A stretch of DNA of 64,000 bases from NZ13-RE01 sp964612975 (GCA_964612975.1 CAZTGC010000001.1:310001-374000), one strand, 5' to 3'. Shown: positions 26,017 through 35,018, numbered from the stretch's first letter. Numbers and translations: made by a program. The notes: generated by a model not told the origin, from the letters alone.

Positions 26017-28153
26017 TTAAATCCCCTCTTTCTATTATTTTCTTAAGGGGATAATCAATATAAGGCTTAATCCTAAAATTCTCCCCTATAACTTTTCCTA
26101 ATAAAAGAGTCTTCAATTTATATTCCTCAACTTTTTTAATGAAATATTCTTTATCCTTCTCGGAAATCTCAACAATTATTAAACCCGAACCTTCTCCAAA
26201 AAGAATTCTTTCATAGTCTTCCACTTCTGGAAGATTAATATCTATTCCCTTTTCTCCCCAAAAACTCATTTCCAAAAGTGAATTTAAAAGTCCACCATCA
26301 CTTATATCATGCGCAGACAAAATAATTTTTTCCCTTCTTATATCCTCCATAAAACTTTTAAGTCTTTTTTCCCAGATAAGATCTACGTAAGGAGGATTAC
26401 CTGCAATAATATTGTAGGAATATTTAATATATTCGCTTCCTTCTATAGATAACCGATCTAAATCTCCTAAAAGGTAAATCAAATTTCCTTCTTCCTTAAA
26501 ATCAGGAGTAATCAAATACTCTATATTTTCTAATATTCCCACCATTCCAATAATTGGAGTAGGAAATATCCTGTTATCCCCCTGTCCATTATAAAAACTT
26601 ACATTTCCACTAACTACTGGGATTTCTAAAATTCTTGAGGAGATATTAATTCCAGATACCACCTCTCTAAATTGATAGAAAACTTCAGGTTCATCAGGAT
26701 CTCCAAAATTAAGACCATCAGTTATTGCTAAAGGCCTTCCCCCAACACATAAAATATTTCTACATGCTTCAGAAACTGCATTCATAGCTCCCATTTTAGG
26801 ATCCAAAAAGCAATATCTTCCATTTCCATCAATAGTGAGAGCTATAGCCATTTTTGTATCTTTAATTCTTAAAACCGCAGAATCTCCTCTTCCAGGAGGA
26901 AGAACAGTATTAGTTTGGACTGAGTAATCATATTGCTGATAGATACATTCTTTAATTCTTATATTCTCTATTAATTTTTTGATAAATTCTTCTATTTTTT
27001 CTTTGTTCTTTGAGAGAATAGGCATTGGAATTTTTTCTTGAATTTTAAAGGGAGGATCAAATTCCAAGGAATCTTTTGTTAATAATTTTATAGGTAAATC
27101 AACAACTTTCTCTCCCTTAAAATAGGCAGCGAATTTTTCTTCATTTATAACCTCTCCAATAACTTCTGCTTCTAAATCCCATTTTTTAAAAACATTTTTT
27201 ATTCCATCTATTTTCTCTGGCTCCACTATAAGAATCATTCTTTCTTGAGATTCAGAAATTAAAATCTCTTCAGAAGTCATATTTTCTTCTCTTTGGGGAA
27301 CCTTATCTAAATAAACTAATACCCCTGAATTCCCTCTACTTGCAGATTCTGATAAAGCACTCACAAGACCTGCTGCACCTAAATCTTGAATTCCAATAAC
27401 TCCTCCTAAGGATCCTGCTTCTAAACATGCTTCAATGAGAAGTTTTCCCATAAAGGGATCTCCTACTTGGACCGATGGCCTTTGGGAATGAACATCTTCC
27501 TCCAACTTTTCCGATGCAAAGCTTGCTCCATGAATTCCATCTCTACCTGTTCTTGCTCCTACTAACAATATTAAGTTTCCTTTTCCCTCTGCTCTACCCT
27601 TATATATTTTCCCTCCAGGAGGAACTATTCCTACACACATTACATTTATTAATGGGTTAGAACTATAACAGTCTTCAAAGATAATTTCTCCACCAACTAC
27701 AGGAACCCCTATACAATTACCATAAAAACTTATCCCAGATACAACTCCATTAAATAGATATCTATTTCTTAAATTATCCTGAGGACCGAATCTTAAGGAA
27801 TCCAATAATGCAATGGGTCGTGCCCCTAAGGCTAATATATCTCTAACAATTCCTCCTACTCCTGTTGCTGATCCCTGAAAGGGCTCAACAGCAGAAGGAT
27901 GATTATGACTTTCCACTTTAAAGACCAATCTATATCCATCTCCTAATTCTATTACTCCTGCATTTTCTCCTGGTCCCTGCTCTACCCATCTAGCTTTTGT
28001 TAAAAATTTTTTTAAATATTTTCTTGAATGTTTATAACTACAATGCTCTGACCAAATCACTGAAATTACTGACCATTCCACATCCTTAGGTTCTCTTCCC
28101 AACAATTTTCTTGCGTGATTAACTTCTTCGTCTTTTAAACCGTATATTCCCAT
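26006..28153 (-). CDS. purL: phosphoribosylformylglycinamidine synthase subunit PurL
   Basis: This is the small (715-residue) PurL that works with separate PurQ and PurS subunits to make FGAM. It has WSEHCSYKHS near the N-terminus, the FKVESHNHPSAVEPFQGSAT metal/ATP segment, and two AIRS-type repeats including GDPFMGKLLIEACLEA and a second-half DPEVFYQFREVVSG-like segment. The gene starts 11 bases after purQ and has a GGGGG-rich ribosome binding site. Confidence 0.97.
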   Translation of the reverse strand: MGIYGLKDEEVNHARKLLGREPKDVEWSVISVIWSEHCSYKHSRKYLKKFLTKARWVEQGPGENAGVIELGDGYRLVFKVESHNHPSAVEPFQGSATGVGGIVRDILALGARPIALLDSLRFGPQDNLRNRYLFNGVVSGISFYGNCIGVPVVGGEIIFEDCYSSNPLINVMCVGIVPPGGKIYKGRAEGKGNLILLVGARTGRDGIHGASFASEKLEEDVHSQRPSVQVGDPFMGKLLIEACLEAGSLGGVIGIQDLGAAGLVSALSESASRGNSGVLVYLDKVPQREENMTSEEILISESQERMILIVEPEKIDGIKNVFKKWDLEAEVIGEVINEEKFAAYFKGEKVVDLPIKLLTKDSLEFDPPFKIQEKIPMPILSKNKEKIEEFIKKLIENIRIKECIYQQYDYSVQTNTVLPPGRGDSAVLRIKDTKMAIALTIDGNGRYCFLDPKMGAMNAVSEACRNILCVGGRPLAITDGLNFGDPDEPEVFYQFREVVSGINISSRILEIPVVSGNVSFYNGQGDNRIFPTPIIGMVGILENIEYLITPDFKEEGNLIYLLGDLDRLSIEGSEYIKYSYNIIAGNPPYVDLIWEKRLKSFMEDIRREKIILSAHDISDGGLLNSLLEMSFWGEKGIDINLPEVEDYERILFGEGSGLIIVEISEKDKEYFIKKVEEYKLKTLLLGKVIGENFRIKPYIDYPLKKIIERGDLNGE

Positions 28154-28164
28154 CTGTATACCCC

Positions 28165-28842
28165 CTAATTTAAAAAGGATAAGAATAATCTTAGTCCTGA
28201 ATCACTTCCCAATAATTTCTCTACCGCTCTTTCAGGATGAGGCATTAATCCCATAACATTTCTTTTCTCATTTACTATTCCTGCAATATTATTTACTGAA
28301 CCATTGGGATTCCTTATTGAATCTATTTCTCCCTTTGGTCCCACATATCTTAAAACCACTTGCTTTTTATCCTCTAATTTAACAAGTTCTGAATCTGAAA
28401 CATAATATCTTCCTTCTTTATGAGCAATAGGCATCTTCAATATTTCTCCTATAGAATATTTTTTTAAAAAGGGTGTATCATTATTCTCCACTTTTAAATA
28501 AACTTGCCTACAAATAAATGTATTTGTATTATTGGGAAGCATAGCTCCTGGAAGAAGACCCATCTCTAATAATATCTGAAAACCATTACATATTCCCAAT
28601 ACTAAACCACCCTTCTCAGCAAAGTCAAAAATTCTATCAATTAAAGGAGAAAATCTTGCGATAGCACCTGCTCTTAGATAATCTCCATAGGAAAATCCAC
28701 CGGGAAGAATTACTACAGAAACATTTACAAGATTAGTATCTTTATGCCATAGAAAAACTGGCTCTAACCCCACTAATTTCAATGCCCAAAAGGTATCATA
28801 ATCACAGTTTGTTCCCGGAAAAACCACAATACCTACTCGCAT
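28165..28842 (-). CDS. purQ: phosphoribosylformylglycinamidine synthase glutaminase subunit PurQ
   Basis: PurQ supplies ammonia to PurL. The 225-residue class I amidotransferase begins VGIVVFPGTNCDYDT. It has PGGFSYGDYLRAGAIA, the nucleophile elbow GICNGFQILLEMGLLPG with its Cys, and the C-terminal GLMPHPERAVE with the His/Glu pair. It overlaps purS by 10 bases. Confidence 0.97.
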   Translation of the reverse strand: MRVGIVVFPGTNCDYDTFWALKLVGLEPVFLWHKDTNLVNVSVVILPGGFSYGDYLRAGAIARFSPLIDRIFDFAEKGGLVLGICNGFQILLEMGLLPGAMLPNNTNTFICRQVYLKVENNDTPFLKKYSIGEILKMPIAHKEGRYYVSDSELVKLEDKKQVVLRYVGPKGEIDSIRNPNGSVNNIAGIVNEKRNVMGLMPHPERAVEKLLGSDSGLRLFLSFLN

Positions 28843-29093
28843 ATTTTCTCTACCTTTATTTCAAAATTCTCAGTAACAGGATTTGCTAAAAATATTTCAC
28901 TCATTTTTCTTACTTTATCTCTAATATCTTCTTCTGTTTTTCCATCAATCTTTAATCTTAAAATTTTTCCCATACGAACCTCTTCTACCTCTTCAAATCC
29001 TAAAGAATGGAGGGCAGAATTAATAGCCTTTCCCTGGGGATCAAGAACCCCATCTTTCAGAAATATCTCTAATTTAACCCACCATTTACCCAC
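28833..29093 (-). CDS. purS: phosphoribosylformylglycinamidine synthase subunit PurS
   Basis: PurS is the small dimeric adaptor that holds PurQ and PurL together. The protein is 86 residues. It shows LEIFLKDGVLDPQGKAINSA and a C-terminal ANPVTENFEIKVE, as is usual. The start is GTG at 29091-29093, with an AGGAGG site about 10 bases upstream. The stop falls inside the purQ start region. Confidence 0.94.
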   Translation of the reverse strand: MGKWWVKLEIFLKDGVLDPQGKAINSALHSLGFEEVEEVRMGKILRLKIDGKTEEDIRDKVRKMSEIFLANPVTENFEIKVEKICE

Positions 29094-29113
29094 TGATAAT
29101 TTCCTCCTATCTT

Positions 29114-30406
29114 CTATATTCCTGCTCTTTCATAGATTTTATCTATATTCTTTAAGAAAAACTCTAAAGAAAAACATCCCTCAATTTCCTCTTGAGATAA
29201 TTTCTCTTTAACTCTTTCATCTTTTAATACCACTTCTTTAAAGGATATATTCTCATTTATAGATTTAAATGAATCTTCTTGGATCCAAGAATATGCAGTA
29301 TCTCTTAAAACTCCCTTCTCAGTTAATGCAATAAGAAGATTTTGAGAATAAAATATACCTTGATTTATCTCTAAATTATTTAAGATTTTTTCTTTATTAA
29401 TCTTTAGATTTTTAATGATATCTGCTAAGATGTTCAATAGATAATCTAATAGAGAAGTAGCATCTGGGAAAATAACCCTTTCTGCAGAAGAATGACTAAT
29501 ATCCCTTTCGTGCCAAAGGGGAATATTTTCTAATGCTGTTATCAAATAACTTCTTATTACTCTTGCCAACCCACATATTCTTTCTGATAAAATTGGATTT
29601 CTCTTATGAGGCATGGCAGAAGAACCTTTTTGTTTTTCTCGGAAAGGTTCTTCTAATTCTCCAACCTCTGTTCTTTGTAAATGTCTTATTTCTTGAGCAA
29701 TCCTCTCTAAGGAGGTGGCGATTATAGATAAGCTATACATAACTTCTGCATGTCTATCTCTAGGAATAATTTGAGTTGCTACAGGTTCTGGATTAAGACC
29801 TAATATCTCACAAGCCTTCTCCTCAACCCTTGGATCTATATGAGCTAAAGTTCCCACAACTCCTGAAAATTTTCCAAATTTTATATTCTCCTTTGCTTTT
29901 TGAAATCTTTCAAGATTCCTTCTCAGTTCAGACCACCAACCTAAAAATTTAAATCCTAAGGTTATAGGTTCTGCATGCATACCATGAGTTCTTCCCATCA
30001 TAGGAAGATACTTATATTCCAATGTCTTTTCCCTCAGGATTTCTAAGAGTATTAAAAGATCCTGTTCAATATAATTTAATGCTGAAAGAATCTGCAAAGA
30101 AAAAGCAGTATCCATTATATCAGAGGAAGTTAATCCTTGGTGAATATGTTCAGACCCTTTTCCTATATTTTGAGATATGTTACTCAAAAAAGCTATCATT
30201 TCATGATTAGTCTCTTTTTCTATTCTTCTTATCTCTTCTATAGAAAATCTTGCTTTTTTTTCTATCTCATCTACGATCTCCCACGGAATCTCACCATAAA
30301 AGGATCTAGCTTTTAAAAATGCTAATTCTACTTTTAACCACAAATTATATCTATTTTCATCAGACCAAACTTCTTTTAATTCCCTTCTGCAATATCTATC
30401 TAACAT
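29114..30406 (-). CDS. purB: adenylosuccinate lyase
   Basis: PurB acts twice in purine synthesis, releasing fumarate from SAICAR and from adenylosuccinate. The protein is 430 residues of the short (Bacillus/Thermotoga) type. It has TSSDIMDTAFS, the GRTHGMHAEPITLG segment with the general acid His, and the superfamily signature GSSAMPHKRNPI with the catalytic Ser. It is the first gene after the riboswitch leader, so control of the leader affects all eight purine genes. purC, purE and purH are not in the window. Confidence 0.97.
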   Translation of the reverse strand: MLDRYCRRELKEVWSDENRYNLWLKVELAFLKARSFYGEIPWEIVDEIEKKARFSIEEIRRIEKETNHEMIAFLSNISQNIGKGSEHIHQGLTSSDIMDTAFSLQILSALNYIEQDLLILLEILREKTLEYKYLPMMGRTHGMHAEPITLGFKFLGWWSELRRNLERFQKAKENIKFGKFSGVVGTLAHIDPRVEEKACEILGLNPEPVATQIIPRDRHAEVMYSLSIIATSLERIAQEIRHLQRTEVGELEEPFREKQKGSSAMPHKRNPILSERICGLARVIRSYLITALENIPLWHERDISHSSAERVIFPDATSLLDYLLNILADIIKNLKINKEKILNNLEINQGIFYSQNLLIALTEKGVLRDTAYSWIQEDSFKSINENISFKEVVLKDERVKEKLSQEEIEGCFSLEFFLKNIDKIYERAGI

Positions 30407-30428
30407 TATTTCACCCCTTATAAAATTT

Positions 30429-30478
30429 AAAACCCAGGAGGGTAGGATCTTACGAGGGAACCTACCCGCCTGGGTTTT
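30429..30478 (-). terminator. intrinsic terminator of the purine leader
   Basis: On the minus strand, AAAACCCAGGcGGGTAGG (from 30478) and CCTACCCtCCTGGGTTTT (to 30429) form a strong, nearly perfect stem followed by AAATTTTATAA. The 5' arm of the stem is also the 3' conserved part of the ykkC-type aptamer, so aptamer folding and termination exclude each other. It ends about 20 bases before the purB start. Confidence 0.85.
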
Positions 30479-30563
30479 TATCCCTTCGGTGTAGCAAGAC
30501 TTTCTTTGTCTTGCCCGTCCCGCTTGGACTCTATTAGAGCCCTAAGGGACTCTTCCGCTCGTA
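30451..30563 (-). ncRNA. ykkC-family aptamer, probably the PRPP class
   Basis: The minus-strand RNA carries the conserved ykkC end AAGGGATAAAAACCCAGG followed by GGGTAGGTTCCC, a variable hairpin (GCAAGAC..GTCTTGC) and upstream CGGAAG and AAGCGGG segments. The basal stem can form between TACGAG (30558-30563) and CTCGTA (30451-30456), the latter lying in the terminator loop. Among ykkC subclasses, PRPP sensing fits best because the aptamer controls de novo purine genes and follows a guanine aptamer. In the known class, ligand binding prevents termination. The ligand is inferred. Confidence 0.82.
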
Positions 30564-30624
30564 GTCAGGCAATTTATGGTTGCCTGGTAGAAACTCCCAA
30601 GCCTTATTCTTGGGATTATACGAG
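30558..30624 (-). ncRNA. guanine-type purine riboswitch aptamer
   Basis: The RNA has a P1 stem CTCGTA/TACGAG, P2 CCCAAG/CTTGGG with loop AATAAGG, and P3 CAGGCAA/TTGCCTG with loop CCATAAA. The junction has TATAAT, AGTTTCTACC and GACTA. The specificity base before TA in the last junction segment is C, which pairs with guanine or hypoxanthine rather than adenine. Every conserved element of the xpt-type aptamer is in place. The 3' strand of P1 is also the 5' strand of the next aptamer's basal stem. Confidence 0.95.
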
Positions 30625-30632
30625 ACAATAAT

Positions 30633-30661
30633 AGTATAAGAAGAAAAATTTGCTATGTCAA
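30633..30661 (-). promoter_or_regulatory. purine operon promoter
   Basis: TTGACA (30656-30661) and TATACT (30633-30638) are separated by 17 bases on the minus strand. The expected start is near 30626, immediately before the guanine aptamer. Confidence 0.88.
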
Positions 30662-30691
30662 TTTTTAATCCAGTATAGTAAATTTTTATTG

Positions 30692-30697
30692 TATAAT
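30692..30697 (+). promoter_or_regulatory. -10 element ahead of the FGGY kinase gene
   Basis: A perfect TATAAT ends 9 bases before the ATG at 30707. There is no Shine-Dalgarno sequence, so the mRNA may be leaderless or nearly so. No convincing -35 hexamer is seen at 16-18 bases upstream. Confidence 0.55.
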
Positions 30698-30706
30698 TTG
30701 ATAGTC

Positions 30707-32104
30707 ATGTATATTTTGACAATAGATTTAGGAACAACAAATTTCAAAGTTTTTCTTTGGAATAAAGAGGGAAAAATAATTTTTAAAAAATTCCTTCCAA
30801 CCCCTTTAGATAAAGATTACTCTATTTCTCCATTTATACTTAAAAATTATTTAGAAAATACCCTTGAAGGCTTAGGTAAAATGGTAAAAAAAGTTATGGG
30901 AATATCCATTTCAGGAATGGGAGAAGCAGGCCTTTTAATTGATTTCACAGGAAAACCTTTAACAAATATATTCTCATGGTTGGATTCTCGAGGAGAAAAG
31001 GAAATAAAAACTTTGGAGGAGATAGGTAAAGATAGAGTATTTGAAATAACAGGGTTAAAAATCTCTCCAAAATACTCCTTAGCAAAAATTTTATGGGTTA
31101 GAGAAAATTTAAAGGATCTCTGGAAAAAGAGATATAAGTGGTTAAATGCAGTTGATTATTTAAGCTATCTATTAACAGGAAAAATTGTAACAGATTATAC
31201 CCTTGCCAACAGAATGCTTTTATTTGATATTAGAAAAAGAGATTGGTCAAAAGAAATTATTAATTTATGTGATTTAGAGAGCTCTCTCTTTCCTGAGATT
31301 AACTCTGCAGGTAGTATAATAGGACATTTATTACCATATTGGCAAGAAAAATATTCTCTTCCACCAATCCCTGTAATTTTAGGAGGGCATGATCATCCTA
31401 TAGGAAGCCTTTCTTTATCCTTATCCAATAAGATTCTTTTAGATTCTTGGGGAACTGCTGAGGCCTTTCTTTTGTCCACTTCTTATCCTTTATTAGATAG
31501 AGAAATTGGAAGAAAGGGTTTTTCCATAGGATACTTTTTTGAGGAAAAATACTATATAATTGCAGGTATATATTTTTCGGGAGGTATAAGAAAATGGATA
31601 AAGGAAAAATTAAAATGGCATATTCCTAAGAGTTTTAATAAACCCACAAATATCTATTTTTTTCCCTATATTTTAGGAAGAAATATACCTTCTCCTAACC
31701 CCAATGTAAAAGGAATATTCTATGGGATAGACATAAATACTAATATTTTAGATTTCAAAAGGGCTATCTGGGAAGGAATTTTTTATGAAACCAAGATTAT
31801 TATTGAAGAATTTAAGAATTTAGGTTTTTCTATTGAAAAAATTATTATAAGTGGAGGTATGACAAGATATAAAAATTTATTGGAATTAAAAAGCGACATC
31901 TTAAATATTCCTTTATTAATTTCAAAGGAAAGAGAATTAACAAGTAAATCTTCTGCATATTTAGTGGCAAAGAGTATATATCCCTATGAGATTCAGAAGA
32001 ACTTTTTAAATAATGAGTTTAAAGAAATATATCCCTCTTCAAACTCTCAATCTTATCAAGAAAAATTTCAAGTATATAAAAAATTAATAGCTAAAATTCT
32101 TTAA
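30707..32104 (+). CDS. FGGY family carbohydrate kinase
   Basis: The protein phosphorylates a sugar or polyol with ATP. From the ATG at 30707 it has 465 residues and begins MYILTIDLGTTNFKVFLW, the ASKHA phosphate-1 loop. An upstream in-frame non-ATG start would add 19 residues that do not resemble the family. Later features are GISISGMGEAG, SWLDSRG, GGHDHPIGSLSLSLS and the phosphate-2-like IIISGGMTRYKNLLELKSDIL. The substrate cannot be told, and no sugar-isomerase or aldolase gene is adjacent. It stands alone between the purine leader and a tRNA gene. Confidence 0.85.
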   Translation: MYILTIDLGTTNFKVFLWNKEGKIIFKKFLPTPLDKDYSISPFILKNYLENTLEGLGKMVKKVMGISISGMGEAGLLIDFTGKPLTNIFSWLDSRGEKEIKTLEEIGKDRVFEITGLKISPKYSLAKILWVRENLKDLWKKRYKWLNAVDYLSYLLTGKIVTDYTLANRMLLFDIRKRDWSKEIINLCDLESSLFPEINSAGSIIGHLLPYWQEKYSLPPIPVILGGHDHPIGSLSLSLSNKILLDSWGTAEAFLLSTSYPLLDREIGRKGFSIGYFFEEKYYIIAGIYFSGGIRKWIKEKLKWHIPKSFNKPTNIYFFPYILGRNIPSPNPNVKGIFYGIDINTNILDFKRAIWEGIFYETKIIIEEFKNLGFSIEKIIISGGMTRYKNLLELKSDILNIPLLISKERELTSKSSAYLVAKSIYPYEIQKNFLNNEFKEIYPSSNSQSYQEKFQVYKKLIAKIL

Positions 32105-32122
32105 GGAGCTTCTTAAAAGGAT

Positions 32123-32217
<95 letters not shown>

Positions 32218-32228
32218 CCTCGGGGAAA

Positions 32229-32257
32229 ATTATATCATTATAGATGATAGTTGGCAA
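32229..32257 (-). promoter_or_regulatory. tRNA-Ser promoter
   Basis: TTGCCA (32252-32257) and TATAAT (32229-32234) are 17 bases apart, and TGA before the -10 gives an extended -10 form. The transcript should start about 5 bases before the tRNA. Its -35 hexamer overlaps that of the divergent ABC promoter. Confidence 0.85.
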
Positions 32258-32280
32258 CAAATTTATATATGTGATATACT
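32251..32280 (+). promoter_or_regulatory. ABC exporter operon promoter (leaderless layout)
   Basis: TTGGCA (32251-32256) and TATACT (32275-32280) are 18 bases apart with an upstream TGA (extended -10). The -10 ends 8 bases before the ATG at 32289, giving a 5' end at or next to the start codon. Confidence 0.8.
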
Positions 32281-32288
32281 TGAAGGTT

Positions 32289-33251
32289 ATGTTAGTTATT
32301 GAAACTATTAATCTTAATAGAGTCTTTGTAAACAAGAAAACCAAAAAAAGAATAGAAGCTATAAGGAATGTTTCTCTACAAATTCAAGGAGGACAAATAT
32401 TTGGTATTTTAGGAAGAAATGGCGCAGGAAAAACCACCCTAATTAGAATTCTTACGACCCTATTATTGCCTACATCTGGCTCTGCTTATGTTTTAGGACA
32501 TAATGTGGAAAATGAATATTACAAAATAAGAACATATATAAATCTTGTATCTGGAGGAGAAAACCCTGGATATGGAATATTAAATATAAAGGAAAATTTA
32601 TTTTTCTTTTCTCAATTATATGGAATTCCAAGAAAATTAGCAAAGGAAAAGATAGATAAATACATTAAGGAATTCGGTTTAGAAGAGAGAACATATAATT
32701 TAGTAAATACTCTCTCCACAGGAGAGAAACAAAGAATGCAACTTATTAGAGGATTATTAAACGATCCAGAAGTTCTCTTTTTAGATGAACCAACTGTAGG
32801 ATTAGATGTGGAATCTTCAAGATTTATAAGGCAATTTATAAAAAAATGGATAGAAGAGACAGGAAAGAGTGTTATTCTTACAACTCATTATTTAGCAGAA
32901 GCAGAAGAATTATGCAATCTTATTGCCATAATAGATTCAGGAAGAATTTTAGCTTTGGATACTCCTTCTGGATTAAAAGCTATGGGTAGTAAAGAAATTC
33001 TCTATGAAATTGAAACAACTCCTTTTTCTTTGGAGTTTTTAAAAAATATAAGAGGTGTATCCCTTATTCAAGGTAAAAATTTAGATGGAAAGATCTCTTT
33101 TAAAATATCTTTAGAAAGTGAGAGTTTAATAAGTAATGTTATTAATAAGATTTCTGAACTTGGGTCAAATATAATTTATCTTAGGAAAAAGGAAACATCT
33201 TTAGAAGATGCCTTTATTAATATAGTAGGTAGACCAATAGATGATGACTAA
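32289..33251 (+). CDS. ABC-2 type transporter ATP-binding protein
   Basis: This is the nucleotide-binding subunit of an export-type ABC system. From the ATG at 32289 it has 320 residues. An upstream ATG at 32244 would lie inside the promoter and is rejected. Walker A is GRNGAGKTT, the signature is LSTGEKQRMQLIRG, Walker B is VLFLDEPTVGLD, and the switch His is in TTHYLAEAEELC. The C-terminal extension resembles the DrrA/daunorubicin-exporter class. The next two genes are the permeases (11-base overlap), so the complex is probably one ATPase dimer plus a permease heterodimer. Confidence 0.92.
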   Translation: MLVIETINLNRVFVNKKTKKRIEAIRNVSLQIQGGQIFGILGRNGAGKTTLIRILTTLLLPTSGSAYVLGHNVENEYYKIRTYINLVSGGENPGYGILNIKENLFFFSQLYGIPRKLAKEKIDKYIKEFGLEERTYNLVNTLSTGEKQRMQLIRGLLNDPEVLFLDEPTVGLDVESSRFIRQFIKKWIEETGKSVILTTHYLAEAEELCNLIAIIDSGRILALDTPSGLKAMGSKEILYEIETTPFSLEFLKNIRGVSLIQGKNLDGKISFKISLESESLISNVINKISELGSNIIYLRKKETSLEDAFINIVGRPIDDD

Positions 33252-34062
33252 AAATTTAATGCTTAATATTAAAGCATGCCTTGGAAGGGCTCAAGTAAGG
33301 TTTATTGGGCTAAAAAGAGATCTTTATTGGATTCCCTTCGATGTATTACTACCACTTTTAGGAGTTTCTACTTTTATATTTATATATAAATCACTAAAAA
33401 TGCCTCCTATTACCTATACCTTTGTGATCTTAGGGGGATCTATGATATCTTATTGGTTGAATATATTGTGGTCTATGGCCTCTCAGTTATACTGGGAGAG
33501 AATGACAGGAAATCTTCCATTATTTTTTATTGCTCCATGTTCTATAAATAGTATTCTCATTGGAATGGCAATTGGTGGGATTTATGCAACTTCTGTCAGA
33601 GCTTTATCTATTATTCTTTTAGGAATAATTTTTTTTAAAATTCCTATATACTGGCAGGGGCTTCCTCAAGCAATCTTAGCTTTTCTACTTACTCTTCTAT
33701 CTCTTTATGGACTTGGAATGATGTTAAGTAGTATTTTTCTTTTATCAGGAAGAGAAGCTTGGCATCTTTCTAATCTTCTTCAAGAACCCATTTATCTTTT
33801 TTCAGGATTTTTCTTCCCCATAAAAACCTTAGGATTCTGGATAGCTTCCCTTGCTTCGTTAATTCCTGCATCCTTAGGATTAGATTCTCTTAGACAAAGT
33901 TTGATACCAGAAAGTAAACCCTTTGCCTTTTTATCATTCGAAATAGAGATAATTATTCTTTGTATTTTATCTATAATTTATATCTACATGTCCTTTATTT
34001 TGGTAAAAAAGATTGAAAAAATTGCTCGAAGAGAAGGAAGATTGATAACAAGATGGCAATAA
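33241..34062 (+). CDS. ABC-2 type transporter permease (first)
   Basis: The 273-residue protein has about six membrane segments and ABC-2 permease character, including the conserved LSNLLQEPIYLFSGFFFPIKTL region followed by hydrophobic LIPASLGLDSLRQ. It overlaps both its ATPase (11 bases) and the second permease (10 bases). The cargo is unknown. Candidates for this family are lipids, polysaccharides, drugs or peptides. Confidence 0.87.
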   Translation: MMTKNLMLNIKACLGRAQVRFIGLKRDLYWIPFDVLLPLLGVSTFIFIYKSLKMPPITYTFVILGGSMISYWLNILWSMASQLYWERMTGNLPLFFIAPCSINSILIGMAIGGIYATSVRALSIILLGIIFFKIPIYWQGLPQAILAFLLTLLSLYGLGMMLSSIFLLSGREAWHLSNLLQEPIYLFSGFFFPIKTLGFWIASLASLIPASLGLDSLRQSLIPESKPFAFLSFEIEIIILCILSIIYIYMSFILVKKIEKIARREGRLITRWQ

Positions 34063-34868
34063 TAAAAAGGCTTTATTATTTCTTTGTTCTTGGCTGGAAA
34101 ATATGGAGTGATTGGGCACAATGGTGGGTTTTTTTGGGGTATCTATTAATAAGGCCAATTTTTGGAGTTGCAATTTTGTATATGGTGATTTATTTTGCCC
34201 AAGGAAATAAGGGAATGAATCTTTTCTTCTGGATTTTAGCTGGAAATGCCCTATTTCAAATTCTTTCAGGAACAAGCACAGGAATGGTCTGGACTATATT
34301 TGATGATAGAAATTTTTATGAGACATTAATTCCTATATATATTTCTCCAGGAAGTTTTTTAGAAAAAGTCATAGGAAGATCCCTTGGAGTGGGAGTAACG
34401 GGAATTTTTACCTCATCCTTTATACTTCTTCTTGCTTTTTTACTGGGTGCAGATTATTCTATAAGGCCTTCCTTTTTTTATTATGTTTTACTTTTTCTTT
34501 TAACAGGAATAGGCTTTGGATTGATCCTTGCCTCTTTTTCCTTATTTATGGGAGAGGGAGCAGGCTATCTTATTGAGGGGACGATCTCTGCTCTTCAATT
34601 AATATCTGGTGTCTCCTTTGCTCCTCAACTTCTTCCCAATTTTTTACAAAAAATTGCCTTTATTAATCCCTTTTTATATCTTATAGAAGGAGGAAGAAGA
34701 TCTTTAGGACTTTCCTCTTTCTTTATCCAAGAGATTTCTTCAGAAAGATTAGTTTCTTATAGTCTTCTAACAAGCTTATTGACCATAATAATAGGAATAA
34801 CAACATTTTTAATTTCTGAAAAAATTGCAAGAAGGAATGGAGCTCTAACAAGAAAAACCAATTACTAG
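34053..34868 (+). CDS. ABC-2 type transporter permease (second)
   Basis: The 271-residue protein is also a six-helix ABC-2 permease. It has GYLIEGTISALQLISGVSFAPQLLPNFLQ, equivalent to the FSG-type segment of the first permease, and FINPFLYLIEGGRR. The two permeases are clearly related in layout but differ in sequence, so a heterodimer is likely. Its end lies 18 bases from the convergent tRNA-Val gene. No clear terminator is seen between them. Confidence 0.87.
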   Translation: MAIIKRLYYFFVLGWKIWSDWAQWWVFLGYLLIRPIFGVAILYMVIYFAQGNKGMNLFFWILAGNALFQILSGTSTGMVWTIFDDRNFYETLIPIYISPGSFLEKVIGRSLGVGVTGIFTSSFILLLAFLLGADYSIRPSFFYYVLLFLLTGIGFGLILASFSLFMGEGAGYLIEGTISALQLISGVSFAPQLLPNFLQKIAFINPFLYLIEGGRRSLGLSSFFIQEISSERLVSYSLLTSLLTIIIGITTFLISEKIARRNGALTRKTNY

Positions 34869-34886
34869 TCTAATTTTACATCATCC

Positions 34887-34962
34887 TGGTGGGCGGAGCA
34901 GGATTTGAACCTGCGACCTCCTGCGTGTGAAGCAGGTGCTCTAACCACTGAGCCATCCGCCC
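34887..34962 (-). tRNA. tRNA-Val (CAC)
   Basis: The 76-base gene has encoded CCA, acceptor stem GGGCGGA/TCCGCCC, D arm GGCTCAGTGGTTAGAGC, anticodon arm CCTGC-TTCACAC-GCAGG with CAC as anticodon, and T arm GCAGG-TTCAAAT-CCTGC. It follows the CAU tRNA by 56 bases and is probably co-transcribed with it. Confidence 0.95.
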
Positions 34963-35018
34963 TCTTCATTGAAGATAAAAAATAAAAGATTTTGTTAAGA
35001 TAAAGAATATATAAAAAA

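Noticed and set aside
32244..32288. Upstream ATG extension of the ABC ATPase gene
   Set aside because: The extension lies inside the promoter (-35 and -10), so these bases are not in the transcript.
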